Source: JAFDVL01 sp963794955
GTDB taxonomy: Bacteria > Acidobacteriota > Blastocatellia > RBC074
DNA length: 64,000 nucleotides
Direction: 5' to 3'
Assembly: GCA_963794955.1 (NCBI GenBank)
Contig: CAWCGF010000002.1
Span: 186,001 to 250,000, forward strand
Shown here in pieces: positions 35,676 to 44,986 of this stretch. The translations under genes and the position numbers were made by a program. The notes under the pieces were generated by a model that saw only the letters and a program-made list of their open reading frames with translations, ran no database searches and was not told the origin of the DNA. Each line of letters begins with the position of its first letter. Positions within the stretch are counted from its first letter, which is position 1.

Positions 35676-38600
35676 TTGACGTTAGTCCTAACCAGTCTGC
35701 CTATCCGCAGTAGCAACCTCATCGCGCAAGCCGTCAATCAGGCAGAGAAGCCCGTGCAAAGTCGCGCGCGGCCGCCGCACAAAGATTTACCCAACTTGCA
35801 GGATGTGCTGGACGAAGGAAAAGGCCTCAAGAAGACCAAAGCCAAAGACACGCCGCTGCAACCGCCAACGCTGTGCCGCTTCCGCGATGTGGACTGTCAG
35901 GCCAAACAGCTCAAAAATGGCGGGCAAATCGGGATGAATCCTGCGACGGCGGACAAGCCGCAGCAGGTAGCAAGTAATCCGCCAAAGAGCGAAGGCAATT
36001 GGTTCCAACGCGTAGGCAGAAAAATCACGGGCGCATTTGCGGGCGCGTCACTCAGCGCGGCTAACAATTCGCCCAAGTCAGGCCATTCGTTCCTGCCGCC
36101 TGTCACGGCTCCAGCAGTGGTTGCGCCGCCAACTTTTACCAACCTCAATGATGCCAAACTCGATCCGCACAATCGCATCGGCACGGGCGGCGAGGATTTG
36201 TTTTCCGGCAATTATCATTGGAGCACGCCGCTCGTCAGCTTGCCTGGACGCGGCGGACTGGATTTGAATCTGTCGTTGCATTACAACTCGTTGCAGTGGG
36301 TGAAATATGGCAGCACGATGTTTTACGATCCTGATTGGTATGCGCAACTGCCTGCCGGGTTGACCACGGGCTTTAACTTTGGCTTTCCTGAAATCGAAAG
36401 CGGCTATATCTACGACGGCGTCATTGCTTATGTGGTCACAATGCCATCGGGTTATCGTGTGCCGTTACGCCGCGTATATCAACTCAGCAGCACGGTGAAA
36501 TATGAAGCCGTGGATGGTTCTTACCTCTATCTGGTCGTGCAAGGCTCGAACCCGCCGATTCTCTACACGCCGGACGGCACGCAATACACCTACGGCGCGA
36601 CCAGCGGGCTGACAGGCGGCAAGCGTTGCTCGCAAGTCAGAGACAGCAACGGCAATCGCATCAATATCACCTACAATTCGTCATACATCACTTCGATTAC
36701 GGATACGCTGGGGCGAGTTTTGAACTTTAGTTACACCGGCAATCACTTGATGCAGATCACGCAAACCTGGCAGGGGCAAACGCATGTGTGGGCACAATTT
36801 GATTATGGGACATTGACCCTCAACTATAATTTTCCTGGCTTCACCATCAATGGCCCCGCGAATAATTCTCAGCTTTCGGTCCTGACACGTGTCATTACCA
36901 ATGACGGTGCGCGGCACGTCTTTGTTTATAATTCGTGGGGGCTGGTAGATGATATTTTCCTATATGGTGCCGCAGATAATCAGCGCGCCTATCTGGATTA
37001 TGCTTTCCCCAACAGCTCTGTGGCGCTGTCCGACGGCCCACGCTTCACCCAACGCAATGACGGCATCTTTGGCTGGGCAGGACAAGTGTATAACCCCACG
37101 TCTGGCATCGGGTACGTCGCAAATTATTTTGCCTTTGATGCCAATGAAGCCTGGGGGCAAGTAACCACGCCGGATGGCGTCGTGCATAAGGAATTGTTTA
37201 GCACCTCCGGTATCACGCGCGGTCTTTCGACAGGAATAGAAACCTGGGTCAGTGGCGTGAAGCGCAAATGGGCAACCACCAGTTGGGACAGTAGTGGGAC
37301 GACCAAGCCGATGTACCCGCGCGTAACGGAAACCAACACTTACGATGACGCGGACGGCAATGGCACTGCTGATAATCGCCGTCGTGCCACGGTTGCGTAT
37401 ACCACATTTACGAAGACGCAGGCACAATCCACGATGCCCTACACGGTTTACTTGCCGTCGCAAAGCACAGAGTATGCGGCGGATGCCGCGACGATTTATC
37501 GTTATTCGCAAACCGATTATGTGGATTTCAGCGAGTATTGGAACCGCTGGATTGGGGGGGTGAGCAGTACGCAACGGCTCTATGACGGAGCGAATGTGTT
37601 GCAAGCGCAAAGCATGACGAACTACGACGAATACCAACCCATCAGTCATCCCCTGACCATCGCGCAGCACGATACGGCCAATTATGGCGGCGGGATGTAC
37701 TGGCGCGGCAATGCGACGTCCGCGCGTCGCTATAGCGTGGTGAGTGGCACGGCAGGCAGCTACACGGAAACCCAGAGCGAGTATTTCGTGACCGGCAATC
37801 CCGCCAAAGCGCGCGATGCGCTCAGTCACGAGACGAAGATTTTCTACGACGATACGTTTGCGACTTACGCCGATGACGCGAGCAACACGGAAACCGTCTA
37901 CAATCCGGCCACGAAAACCTATGCCTATCCGACCCAGGTGCAAAGCCCTGCGCCGGAGTTCTATTCTTCGTACGTGAAGTATTGGTATGACACGGGCGCA
38001 GCCACACGCACCACCGACCCGAAAGGTGCAGTCGCATTCAGCCTCTACGAACTCACACACGGACGCTTGGCCAAGGCCAAGAACGCGGTCAATGGAGCCT
38101 ACACACGTTATGTCTATGGCACCGATCATAACTATGTGCAGACATTGTCAACAATCAACAGCGTGACGGAAGAAACGGCGGTGTTGAGTTTACTGGACGG
38201 CGCAAGCCGCGAACGTCAGCGCGTAGACGAGCATCCCGGTAGCGTGGGAACCTTGAGTTCCAGCTATCGTGTTTATGACCTGATGGGACGCGTCGTGCAA
38301 TGGTCGAATCCCACGGAGATTTGCGCGTCTTGCCCTGCGCCAAATACCTGGAATCCAACCGGAGATGACACGGCTTGGGCCTACAGCACCCAGACGTATG
38401 ATTGGAACCATCGCCCCTGGGTGACGACCAATCAGGATTTGACACAGCGCACCATCACTTACACCGGCTGTGGTTGTCCTGGCGGAATGATCACGACGTT
38501 AACTGATGAAGTCGGGCGGCAACAAAAAGCCTACGCGGACTTCTTGGGCCGTACCTTCAAGACCGAAACCTGGCAGCAAATTCAAGGCACTTGGAGCGTG

Positions 38601-40823
38601 TATTCCACGAATCAGACAACCTTCAATGTGCGTGACCAAGTGACGCAGAACAGCTTGATCGCAGGCACGAGCGGAACGAGCCAAAACATCACCATGCAGT
38701 ACGATGGCTACGGGCGCTTGTGGAAGCGCAAAAGCCCGTTGGAAACCGCCGATATGGTTTACAGCTATAACAACGACGATACGATTCAACAGGTGAAAGA
38801 TGCGCGGCTGGCGGCGACGAATTACGCCTACAATACGCGTGGCCTGGTCACCGATATCACGTATGCGGTGCCGCCCGGCAATCCAGCGCCGACGGATCCG
38901 TTGTATGTTGCGCCTGTTCAGCCCGTGCATTTTACTTATGATTCCGCCGGGAATCGGGAAACCATGACGGATGGCATTGGCTCGATCAGTTATGCTTACG
39001 ATACCTTGAGCCGCATGCAGTCGGAGACGCGCACCATTACAGAACTGAACAAGTCTTACAGCCTGACTTATGATTACAATTTGGTCGGACAAGTGAAGCA
39101 GGTGAACTTCGCTTCGTCATCATTTCCTAGTGACAATGCCAGTACCTACTACAATTTTGATAAGACGGGTAAGTTGTCGGGCATCACCGGATCGCCTTTC
39201 GCAGGCGTAACGCAATACACATCGCAGGTCAGCTATCGAGCCTTTGGCGAAGTCAAAGCACTGACCTACGGCAGCAACCGGACGCTGACTGTAGGGTATG
39301 ATGCGCGGACCAGGTTACAGAATCTGCGTTTGACCAGGCCTGATGGTTATTCCGACATGAACAAAGAGTTTCATTATTACGCGGATAGTAAAATCAAATA
39401 CGCGGAGGATATTACCAATCGGCCATTTGATCGAGCATTCAAATACGATCATAGTGGGCGACTGGAAGAGGAATGGACAGGATGGGAAGCACGCACTTGG
39501 GTCAATCAGTTCCCGCCGGAGGGCGATAAGACTCCTTTGCGCATGACTTATCAGTACAATGTCTGGGGGAACTTGACCACGCAAACCGGGAAGGTCTGGG
39601 GAAAGAATTCCAATGAGAGTGCGACGTATCAAAACCAACGCCGCGACGACTGGCTATACGACAATGCAGGAAATGTGGTCAGTGACGGGGAGTTAAATCC
39701 AACGGTATCTCAATATGATACTGCCGGACGAAATGTTTCGGTCAAACAAGGGAATAAGACCTCAACACAATCCTATGATGGCGATGGCCTGACTGTCAGA
39801 AGAGACCCACAAACAGCCGAGTTGATGTTTTACGTGCGCTCGTCGGTGCTGCAAGGAAAGGTGATGGCAGAAATCAAAGGAGTGGAACCGACTGCTAGCC
39901 TGCCAAAGCCGCGCGGCTCGAAGCTCCGTGGCTATGTTTACAGCGGGCAGATGAGGGTGGCAACACAAATAAGCAACGAGAACAGTGTAGTGCCACAGCA
40001 ATTGACCTGGGATACGGTGGATCCAGTGACAGGCACAATAGTAACGCTGGGTGGCGAGGGGCCAAGCCTAAGAGAGCCTAATCCACGGGGAGTTGTTGTG
40101 CCGAATGAAGACCCGACGATTACGCCGCCGGCGACAGATGAGAGGTTTCCGAAGTATGCAGGGGTCGCCTTAAATGGCGTCGGAAAGTATGTATACCTGG
40201 ATCAGATGGAGTTAGATGAGGCCGATGTGATGTGGATGTTGAGTGTCGGCGCTGCAACAGTAGACCAGACTTCATCTGCACTTATCCGGGGGTATTTTTT
40301 CAAAGATGAGCGCGAGACTCGACCTGGAAGCGGGATATGGGAACCGTTTGATAATTTTGAGGTTACTGGCCTTGGGTTTACAGCTATGACAGCGACTACT
40401 CAAGAGGCAAGAATTAATCCAATTAAAGTCACACCGACAAGTTTAGATAGGGTATACAACATTGCAATGACTGCGCTAGCACAGGTTCCAGGTTGTAGGG
40501 ATGCGTTTGTTTCAACCACAATCGGGGCCCCAACATTGTTTCTTAATTATTTAAGGGTCAATAATAGAATTCAACTTGATAGCTTAGATGCCGATACTCT
40601 TGGAGAGACTCCTGGGATTGGAAAAAATGCAGTCATAAAGTTAGATAAACAAGTAATGGCAGGGAAAAAAGGGATCGAAGACATTACTCGTAACGGGCAG
40701 TTATCATTCGAGGCAGGGTTAGCTTTTTTATTATTGCATGAGATGAGACATGGGACAGGAAGATCCCGACATGGAGGAGGAGAGGCAAATGAGAGAGCTC
40801 CCCAAAATAGCAGATGGATATGA
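35676..40823 (+). CDS. RHS-repeat protein with HEXXH C-terminal domain
   Basis: A 1,715-residue protein in the frame read from a TTG at 35676. The codons just upstream continue a signal-like stretch (AVRLALSLTLVLTSLPIR, with no ATG in frame), so the true start may be CTG 35664 or an ATG restored by an upstream indel. Residues ~170-260 are the RHS/YD N-terminal block (DLFSGNYHWSTPLVSLPGRG). Many YD repeats span ~300-1430, for example LTYDYNLVGQVKQVNF and MTYQYNVWGNLTTQTG. The final ~200 residues form a different, AT-richer domain with zinc-protease motif HEMRH at residue 1688. This is the layout of polymorphic toxins. The last ~10 residues look out of frame (see 40824-41031). Confidence 0.85.
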   Translation: MTLVLTSLPIRSSNLIAQAVNQAEKPVQSRARPPHKDLPNLQDVLDEGKGLKKTKAKDTPLQPPTLCRFRDVDCQAKQLKNGGQIGMNPATADKPQQVASNPPKSEGNWFQRVGRKITGAFAGASLSAANNSPKSGHSFLPPVTAPAVVAPPTFTNLNDAKLDPHNRIGTGGEDLFSGNYHWSTPLVSLPGRGGLDLNLSLHYNSLQWVKYGSTMFYDPDWYAQLPAGLTTGFNFGFPEIESGYIYDGVIAYVVTMPSGYRVPLRRVYQLSSTVKYEAVDGSYLYLVVQGSNPPILYTPDGTQYTYGATSGLTGGKRCSQVRDSNGNRINITYNSSYITSITDTLGRVLNFSYTGNHLMQITQTWQGQTHVWAQFDYGTLTLNYNFPGFTINGPANNSQLSVLTRVITNDGARHVFVYNSWGLVDDIFLYGAADNQRAYLDYAFPNSSVALSDGPRFTQRNDGIFGWAGQVYNPTSGIGYVANYFAFDANEAWGQVTTPDGVVHKELFSTSGITRGLSTGIETWVSGVKRKWATTSWDSSGTTKPMYPRVTETNTYDDADGNGTADNRRRATVAYTTFTKTQAQSTMPYTVYLPSQSTEYAADAATIYRYSQTDYVDFSEYWNRWIGGVSSTQRLYDGANVLQAQSMTNYDEYQPISHPLTIAQHDTANYGGGMYWRGNATSARRYSVVSGTAGSYTETQSEYFVTGNPAKARDALSHETKIFYDDTFATYADDASNTETVYNPATKTYAYPTQVQSPAPEFYSSYVKYWYDTGAATRTTDPKGAVAFSLYELTHGRLAKAKNAVNGAYTRYVYGTDHNYVQTLSTINSVTEETAVLSLLDGASRERQRVDEHPGSVGTLSSSYRVYDLMGRVVQWSNPTEICASCPAPNTWNPTGDDTAWAYSTQTYDWNHRPWVTTNQDLTQRTITYTGCGCPGGMITTLTDEVGRQQKAYADFLGRTFKTETWQQIQGTWSVYSTNQTTFNVRDQVTQNSLIAGTSGTSQNITMQYDGYGRLWKRKSPLETADMVYSYNNDDTIQQVKDARLAATNYAYNTRGLVTDITYAVPPGNPAPTDPLYVAPVQPVHFTYDSAGNRETMTDGIGSISYAYDTLSRMQSETRTITELNKSYSLTYDYNLVGQVKQVNFASSSFPSDNASTYYNFDKTGKLSGITGSPFAGVTQYTSQVSYRAFGEVKALTYGSNRTLTVGYDARTRLQNLRLTRPDGYSDMNKEFHYYADSKIKYAEDITNRPFDRAFKYDHSGRLEEEWTGWEARTWVNQFPPEGDKTPLRMTYQYNVWGNLTTQTGKVWGKNSNESATYQNQRRDDWLYDNAGNVVSDGELNPTVSQYDTAGRNVSVKQGNKTSTQSYDGDGLTVRRDPQTAELMFYVRSSVLQGKVMAEIKGVEPTASLPKPRGSKLRGYVYSGQMRVATQISNENSVVPQQLTWDTVDPVTGTIVTLGGEGPSLREPNPRGVVVPNEDPTITPPATDERFPKYAGVALNGVGKYVYLDQMELDEADVMWMLSVGAATVDQTSSALIRGYFFKDERETRPGSGIWEPFDNFEVTGLGFTAMTATTQEARINPIKVTPTSLDRVYNIAMTALAQVPGCRDAFVSTTIGAPTLFLNYLRVNNRIQLDSLDADTLGETPGIGKNAVIKLDKQVMAGKKGIEDITRNGQLSFEAGLAFLLLHEMRHGTGRSRHGGGEANERAPQNSRWI

Positions 40824-41031
40824 TGCAATAGAAGATCGGGATATACATAATGAGACAGTCGCTAATGCTTGTTTCGTAAATGTGCCTGAATTTGCCGGCC
40901 CACAATGGAGGAAAAACCTGCTCCCAGCATTTGAAAAGGCGGGTGCAAAAATGAGACATGTTAGTATACGGAGTTACCCCACAAACCCAGCTTGGGGTAA
41001 TTTTTACGGACAATGGTTGTTAACAAGGTGA
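40824..41031 (+). pseudogene. Displaced C-terminal tail of the RHS metallopeptidase domain
   Basis: In the +1 frame the sequence following the HEXXH region continues with KIADGYDAIEDRDIHNETVA, then NACFVNVPEFAGPQWRKNLL, and ends WGNFYGQWLLTR at a TGA (41029-41031). Dropping one C from the run of four at about 40799-40802 joins it to GGGEANERAP of the RHS protein. HNE in this tail is a likely third-ligand region of a zincin. There is no separate start codon with a good ribosome-binding site. Confidence 0.6.
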
Positions 41032-41208
41032 GCAAAGGTTCACAAAGCTTATCTTGATAGCTTTGCTTATTCAAACACATGAAAATAATAAGGCGGTGTT
41101 ATGAAATACATGAAAAAGAGATTTAACGGTGTGACCCCTGTTTTATTAGCATTAGTTATAGTGAGTTTAATAGGGTGCTATTCGTTGTCTAGATCCTCTT
41201 CCAACTTA

Positions 41209-42207
41209 CAGCGGATTTCAGTTGGGTGAGAAGACATAACCACAATGCTTGAACCAGCCCAGGATGTCGTCGGCAGTAACTTTCTGGAGGGCTTTTGCCA
41301 GTGCATTGTAGAGTTTCCGCTTAGTACGAGCTTTAATGGAGCGGAGATACTCTTTGATCTTTGAAATGCATTCCTCAATCGGATTGAAGTCCGGTGAGTA
41401 AGCCGGGAGATGTAAAACTACGGCCCCAGCCGCTTCCATCAAACGGATCGCGCGCGGCGAGTGGTGGAACTTGACGTTATCCAGCAACACCCAATCGCCC
41501 ACACGGAGTGCCGGGACCAGCAGGGATTCAACGTAAAGCTCAAAGGCCTCGCGATCAAACGCGCCCTCCAGCGTCATGGGGGCAAAGACCCCGCGTAGCC
41601 CGAGCGCGGCAATCGTCGAAATGTTTTGTCCGCGTGCAAACGGCTCCACCATCTCTGCGCGCAAGCCTTGCGGAGCACGTGCGCGCGTCCGCGTCATTGC
41701 TAGATGGCTGCCGAATTCGTCCAGGAAGATCAGCGACTCAATCGGCAAGGTCGGTTGGCGTTGGCGGAAGGCCGCACGTGCAACCGGATCAGCTTCGGCG
41801 GAACGCTTGGTCTTTTTTTTTACCGTGAGCGCGAGCGTCTGCAACGCACGACAGATGGTACTTCGGCTCACCTTGAGGCCCGCTTGCTGCTTCATTTGCC
41901 GGCGTAGTTCGGCCAGCGTGGCATCGGGGGTTGCCGCCACTAAGTCGTATAAGATCGGCAAGTCTGACGCCGTCAATTTCGGGCTCGCGCCGCCGCCATG
42001 CGGCAAAGGGGCAAGGTCCCCGCGTTCGCGCTTTTGGCGCAGCAATTTGTAAATGAACGATTCGTGGACGGCGAAGAACTTGGCGATGTCACGCTTGGTC
42101 TCAAGGCCACGCTCGACTGTATCAACTATTCGTTTTCGTAAATCTAATGAGTATGCCATCACTCCATTGCAAGCTATTTTGTCTACTCATTCAACTGCAA
42201 ACCGCTG
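41209..42207 (-). mobile_element. IS630-family insertion sequence H (999 bp), intact
   Basis: Ends CAGCGGATTTCAGTTG (left, from 41209) and its imperfect inverse at 42207 are flanked by TA on both sides (41207-41208 and 42208-42209). It carries one intact transposase. It disrupts a lipoprotein gene and is probably recent and still capable of movement. Confidence 0.9.
41218..42162 (-). CDS. IS630-family transposase (intact)
   Basis: A 314-residue protein without interruption. The N-terminal helix-turn-helix DNA-binding half is MAYSLDLRKRIVDTVERG, then KFFAVHESFIYKLLRQKRER. DDE residues are in IFLDEFGSHLAMT (first D), WVLLDNVKFHHS (second D) and YSPDFNPIEECISKIKEYLR (E). Length and motif spacing match active IS630/Tc1-mariner enzymes. 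It belongs to a different subgroup from elements D, E and F. Confidence 0.92.
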   Translation of the reverse strand: MMAYSLDLRKRIVDTVERGLETKRDIAKFFAVHESFIYKLLRQKRERGDLAPLPHGGGASPKLTASDLPILYDLVAATPDATLAELRRQMKQQAGLKVSRSTICRALQTLALTVKKKTKRSAEADPVARAAFRQRQPTLPIESLIFLDEFGSHLAMTRTRARAPQGLRAEMVEPFARGQNISTIAALGLRGVFAPMTLEGAFDREAFELYVESLLVPALRVGDWVLLDNVKFHHSPRAIRLMEAAGAVVLHLPAYSPDFNPIEECISKIKEYLRSIKARTKRKLYNALAKALQKVTADDILGWFKHCGYVFSPN

Positions 42208-43221
42208 TAAATACTAGCCAAGCAACAACTAATAGTTCGGTTAATGCAAGCCTACGAAGAATTTCTCTCTGGAGTTGAGCGCGCCTGGATAGTATTAACA
42301 AATGGTAAATTGCTATATACGCAAAATGCAGGTGAGTCGTGGGATTCTAAGTTGGACGGTGTTTCTGATAGCGTTGAAGACATCTATTTTATTAGCGATA
42401 GTCTGGGATGGCTAATAACTAAGCAAGGGCAATTTTATAAGAGTATTGATAGGGGGCAGAGTTGGAGTGAGTAGGGAAAGCTCTCTAATTTGAACGATAA
42501 TAACTTTATTAAATCAATTGGGTTGATACTGAAAACGAAGGCTTTGTATTGGGGACAGAGTATTTTTGGAAGTCGTCAGATGGGGGAAGAACTTGGATAA
42601 GCTCAAAGATTTGGGGAGAAAGTGAGGAGTACCCTGTTAACTATTGCTCATTTAAGCTCTGACGATATTGGATGGATTACAACAACTCATGGCTCGCTCA
42701 AGTCGGAGGATGGAGGGAAAGTTTGGAATCGGATCAATTCGATGGAAAGCGCGATGCTTACACCTGACTTGTTGTGGGTTAAGCCCAAAGTCGGATGGGT
42801 GCTGAGCGATAATTTATACAACACGTCAGATGAAGGTAAGACCTGGCATAAGGTGTCACTGCCAGATAAGCGCCTTTGGACAATAAACTCTTTTTGTTTT
42901 ATTAGCGAAAATATAGGATGGATAGCAGGCGAAGATGAGGCTATTTTTGAGACTTAGTTCCCTTTTTAAAAGAGAGATTAGGAATGTTAGCGCGGACAAT
43001 CGATGGAGGGAAAAAAGCTGGAAAAAGCTAACTGCTCCAGCAATCCGGAATATTATGGCGAGTAGCGTTTATTGACGAACTCCATGGTTGGTTAGCCTCT
43101 CGTGATAGTTTGTATTACACAAAAGATGGCGCAGAAAGCTGGAAAAAAGTTATGACTTTTTCTAGTCATAATCTGTAAGAGTTGATATCCCCGTTTTTGG
43201 TCATTATTTCGGTAAAATAAG

Positions 43222-44410
43222 CCATAGTACCCCACGAAAAAGTTAAGTATCTGGCAAGAGATGGAGTACTTGTTGCCAGCACAACGGATCGCGCTGCGTG
43301 CCTTGTGTGAATAAGCGGCGCAAACAATCCAAGCCGCGCCGAAAATGACTCTGGGGCAAACGACCGTGCTTCTTCTTTTTCAGCGGTTGTTGCTCATTGA
43401 GCCATAAGCCCACGCGGTGACACCAGGCAAAGGCCAGCGCCAGCAGCGCAAACAACTTTTGTAAGCGGTCTTCTTTGGTAACGTGCGTGTCTTCTAAATT
43501 GAAGCCCCGTGTTTTCAAGGCCGCGAAGAGTGTTTCAATGCCCCACCTTTGCGCGTACTGTGCCAGCGCCGCCGGTTCATAAGTGGGCGACACCAGAATC
43601 AGATATTCGCCCGTGGGCAAGCGACAGCCGCTCAGAATACGCCGCTCCCCACATTTGACAGGGGCGCTTGAGAACCAGCGGGCGCTCCGGTGTGGCACTG
43701 CGAAACCAATCCCGCAACGCACCGTGGCGTCCGCGATAAGTAGCTTGAAAGCCTTCTTTGACGCGGATTTGAAACGGCGCTTGCGCGCACATCAACCACG
43801 CCAGCCACTGCTTTCCGATGAATTCGCGGTCGGCCACCAGCGTGGCGATCTGCGCTTTGTCAAAGATACCAAGAAATAATTCCAGCAGCAGAATGCGCTC
43901 GTCCGTGTTGCTGTTGCCCGCTTTGTCCAGGAGAAACCAGATGACTGGATAAGCGGTGCCTTGATGCACGACGGCGAGCACGAGAAAATTCAACTCACTT
44001 TGTCCGAACTTCCAGTTCGTGCGATCCAGCGCCAGTGTCCAGCCGTCCTTGACGCCCAGCACGGCGACGATGAACTGTGCCAGTTCGGCATAGGGCAAGG
44101 TAAAGTCTTTCAGGAAGCGGCGGCAGCGTTCGTAATGCGAGTCCGGCTGCGCGTCGCCCGCAAACACGCAGGCGATCTGAGCCAGATTCACGGTGCGCGT
44201 CGTGAGGAGCGCGGCGAGAAAGCGTGCCAGGAACTTGATGCGCGCGCCGTGCCAGTCTAAATTAGCGGCTAACTTTTGCTCTAAAGAGTCGAAGTCAATC
44301 ATCGTGTGGTTACCTTTCTGTTTCGTCACAAAAGTCTAATCACACGATGGTTCCTTGTCACACTAATTCGCTCATTTTCAAAGACCTATAGGTTTCGTGG
44401 GGTACAATGG
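43222..44410 (-). mobile_element. IS4-family insertion sequence
   Basis: Inverted ends ccatagtaccccacgaaa (43222) and tttcgtggggtacaatgg (ending 44410) match with one mismatch. The element is about 1.19 kb and contains one transposase gene with a frameshift. Target duplications were not evident. Confidence 0.8.
43243..44329 (-). pseudogene. IS4-family transposase, frameshifted
   Basis: The N-terminal frame from 44329 contains LDRTNWKFGQSELNFLVLAV (first D), then VIWFLLDKAGNSNTDERI and LVADREFIGKQWLAWL (second D). The frame breaks at about 43655, and the second frame shows GCRLPTGEYLILVSP, then YAQRWGIETLFAALKTRGFN with the YREK-like region holding the catalytic Glu. One base correction yields a normal IS4 transposase. 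Confidence 0.85.
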
Positions 44411-44436
44411 AATTTCTCTATAAAATTCTCGCATTC

Positions 44437-44762
44437 TTACAGACGAATCAAGCTACTTTCTTCCACCGCGCGATATAACGCCGTCACGACTTCGAGCGAT
44501 TTGCGACCTTCGTAACCATTGATAATAGGTTCACGAATTTCTAGGACAGCCTGCGCCATATCTGCAATCTGGCGGCGATGGCCTTCGGTCGAAATCGCTG
44601 CCGGGTTGGAGGAGCCATCGGTTAACTGCTCGGCGCTTTCTGCGACGGAATCTTCGCCTTCGATGTCCCAGACGCTGATCGCGTCGCCGTCCAAAATAAT
44701 CGTCCCACGTTCGCCGGAAATTTCCAGCCGCCGTTTGAAGCCGGGTTTGACGGAAGTCACAG
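44437..44762 (-). pseudogene. Gfo/Idh/MocA oxidoreductase, only the C-terminus left
   Basis: The minus-strand frame ends at TAA 44437-44439 and reads VKPGFKRRLEISGERGTIIL, DGDAISVWDIEGEDSV and INGYEGRKSLEVVTALYRAV. These are the last ~105 residues of a Gfo/Idh/MocA protein. At 44763 it runs into copy 2 of the 123-bp repeat, and everything upstream (Rossmann domain included) is missing. The IS4 lies just beyond its 3' end. Confidence 0.75.
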
Positions 44763-44885
44763 CCACGATGACAGGCAAAGGCGAGGTATTGATCGTGCCG
44801 TAATCACGTTTGCCACTGTCAGCCGAAAAACAAAGCGTTTGGAGTGCGGCAAGCAATGTCTTGCCAGCGCCCCAAACGCTTTTGC
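44763..44885. repeat. 123-bp dispersed repeat, copy 2
   Basis: The same layout as 35065-35187: a ccacgatgacaggcaaagg start, the conserved attgatcgtgccgtaa word, then the stem aaagcgtttgg / ccaaacgcttt near its end. It sits exactly at the truncation point of the Gfo/Idh remnant and upstream of the acyl-CoA carboxylase gene. Confidence 0.75.
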
Positions 44886-44986
44886 TTTAGCTCGGCGGAA
44901 TAATTTCTCGGGGCGGCATTTGCCAGTTCGCGCGCCCCTTTGTATCATCGCGCGTCCGCAATTTCATTCCCAAAGGCAAAAGAACG

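Larger units (their letters stand above)
41101..43178 (+). pseudogene. YCF48/BNR-like lipoprotein, split by IS630 and frameshifted
   Basis: The 5' part (41101-41208) encodes MKYMKKRFNGVTPVLLALVI, then VSLIGCYSLSRS, a lipobox (LIGC) signal. After the IS (41209-42207) the sequence continues with beta-propeller repeats of the YCF48/sialidase type: ERAWIVLTNGKLLYTQNAGE, FISDSLGWLITKQGQFYKSI, SSDGGRTWISS, DIGWITTTHGSLKSEDGGKV, GWVLSDNLYNTSDEGKTW, IGWIAGEDEAI and ELHGWLASRDSLYYTKDGAE. They are spread over several frames with stops (42472-42474 and 42954-42956), ending at TAA 43176-43178. A host gene inactivated by insertion and then by several indels. It would have been a surface lipoprotein next to the RHS toxin-like gene. 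Confidence 0.75.

Noticed and set aside
36960..38129. 389-codon minus-strand frame within the RHS gene
   Set aside because: Arg/Ile/Gly-rich composition is typical of antisense to a YD-repeat gene; no independent start signals.
20245..43200. CRISPR array suggested by many short repeats
   Set aside because: The repeats are palindromes or IS ends, not regularly spaced direct repeats with unique spacers; no cas genes are present.
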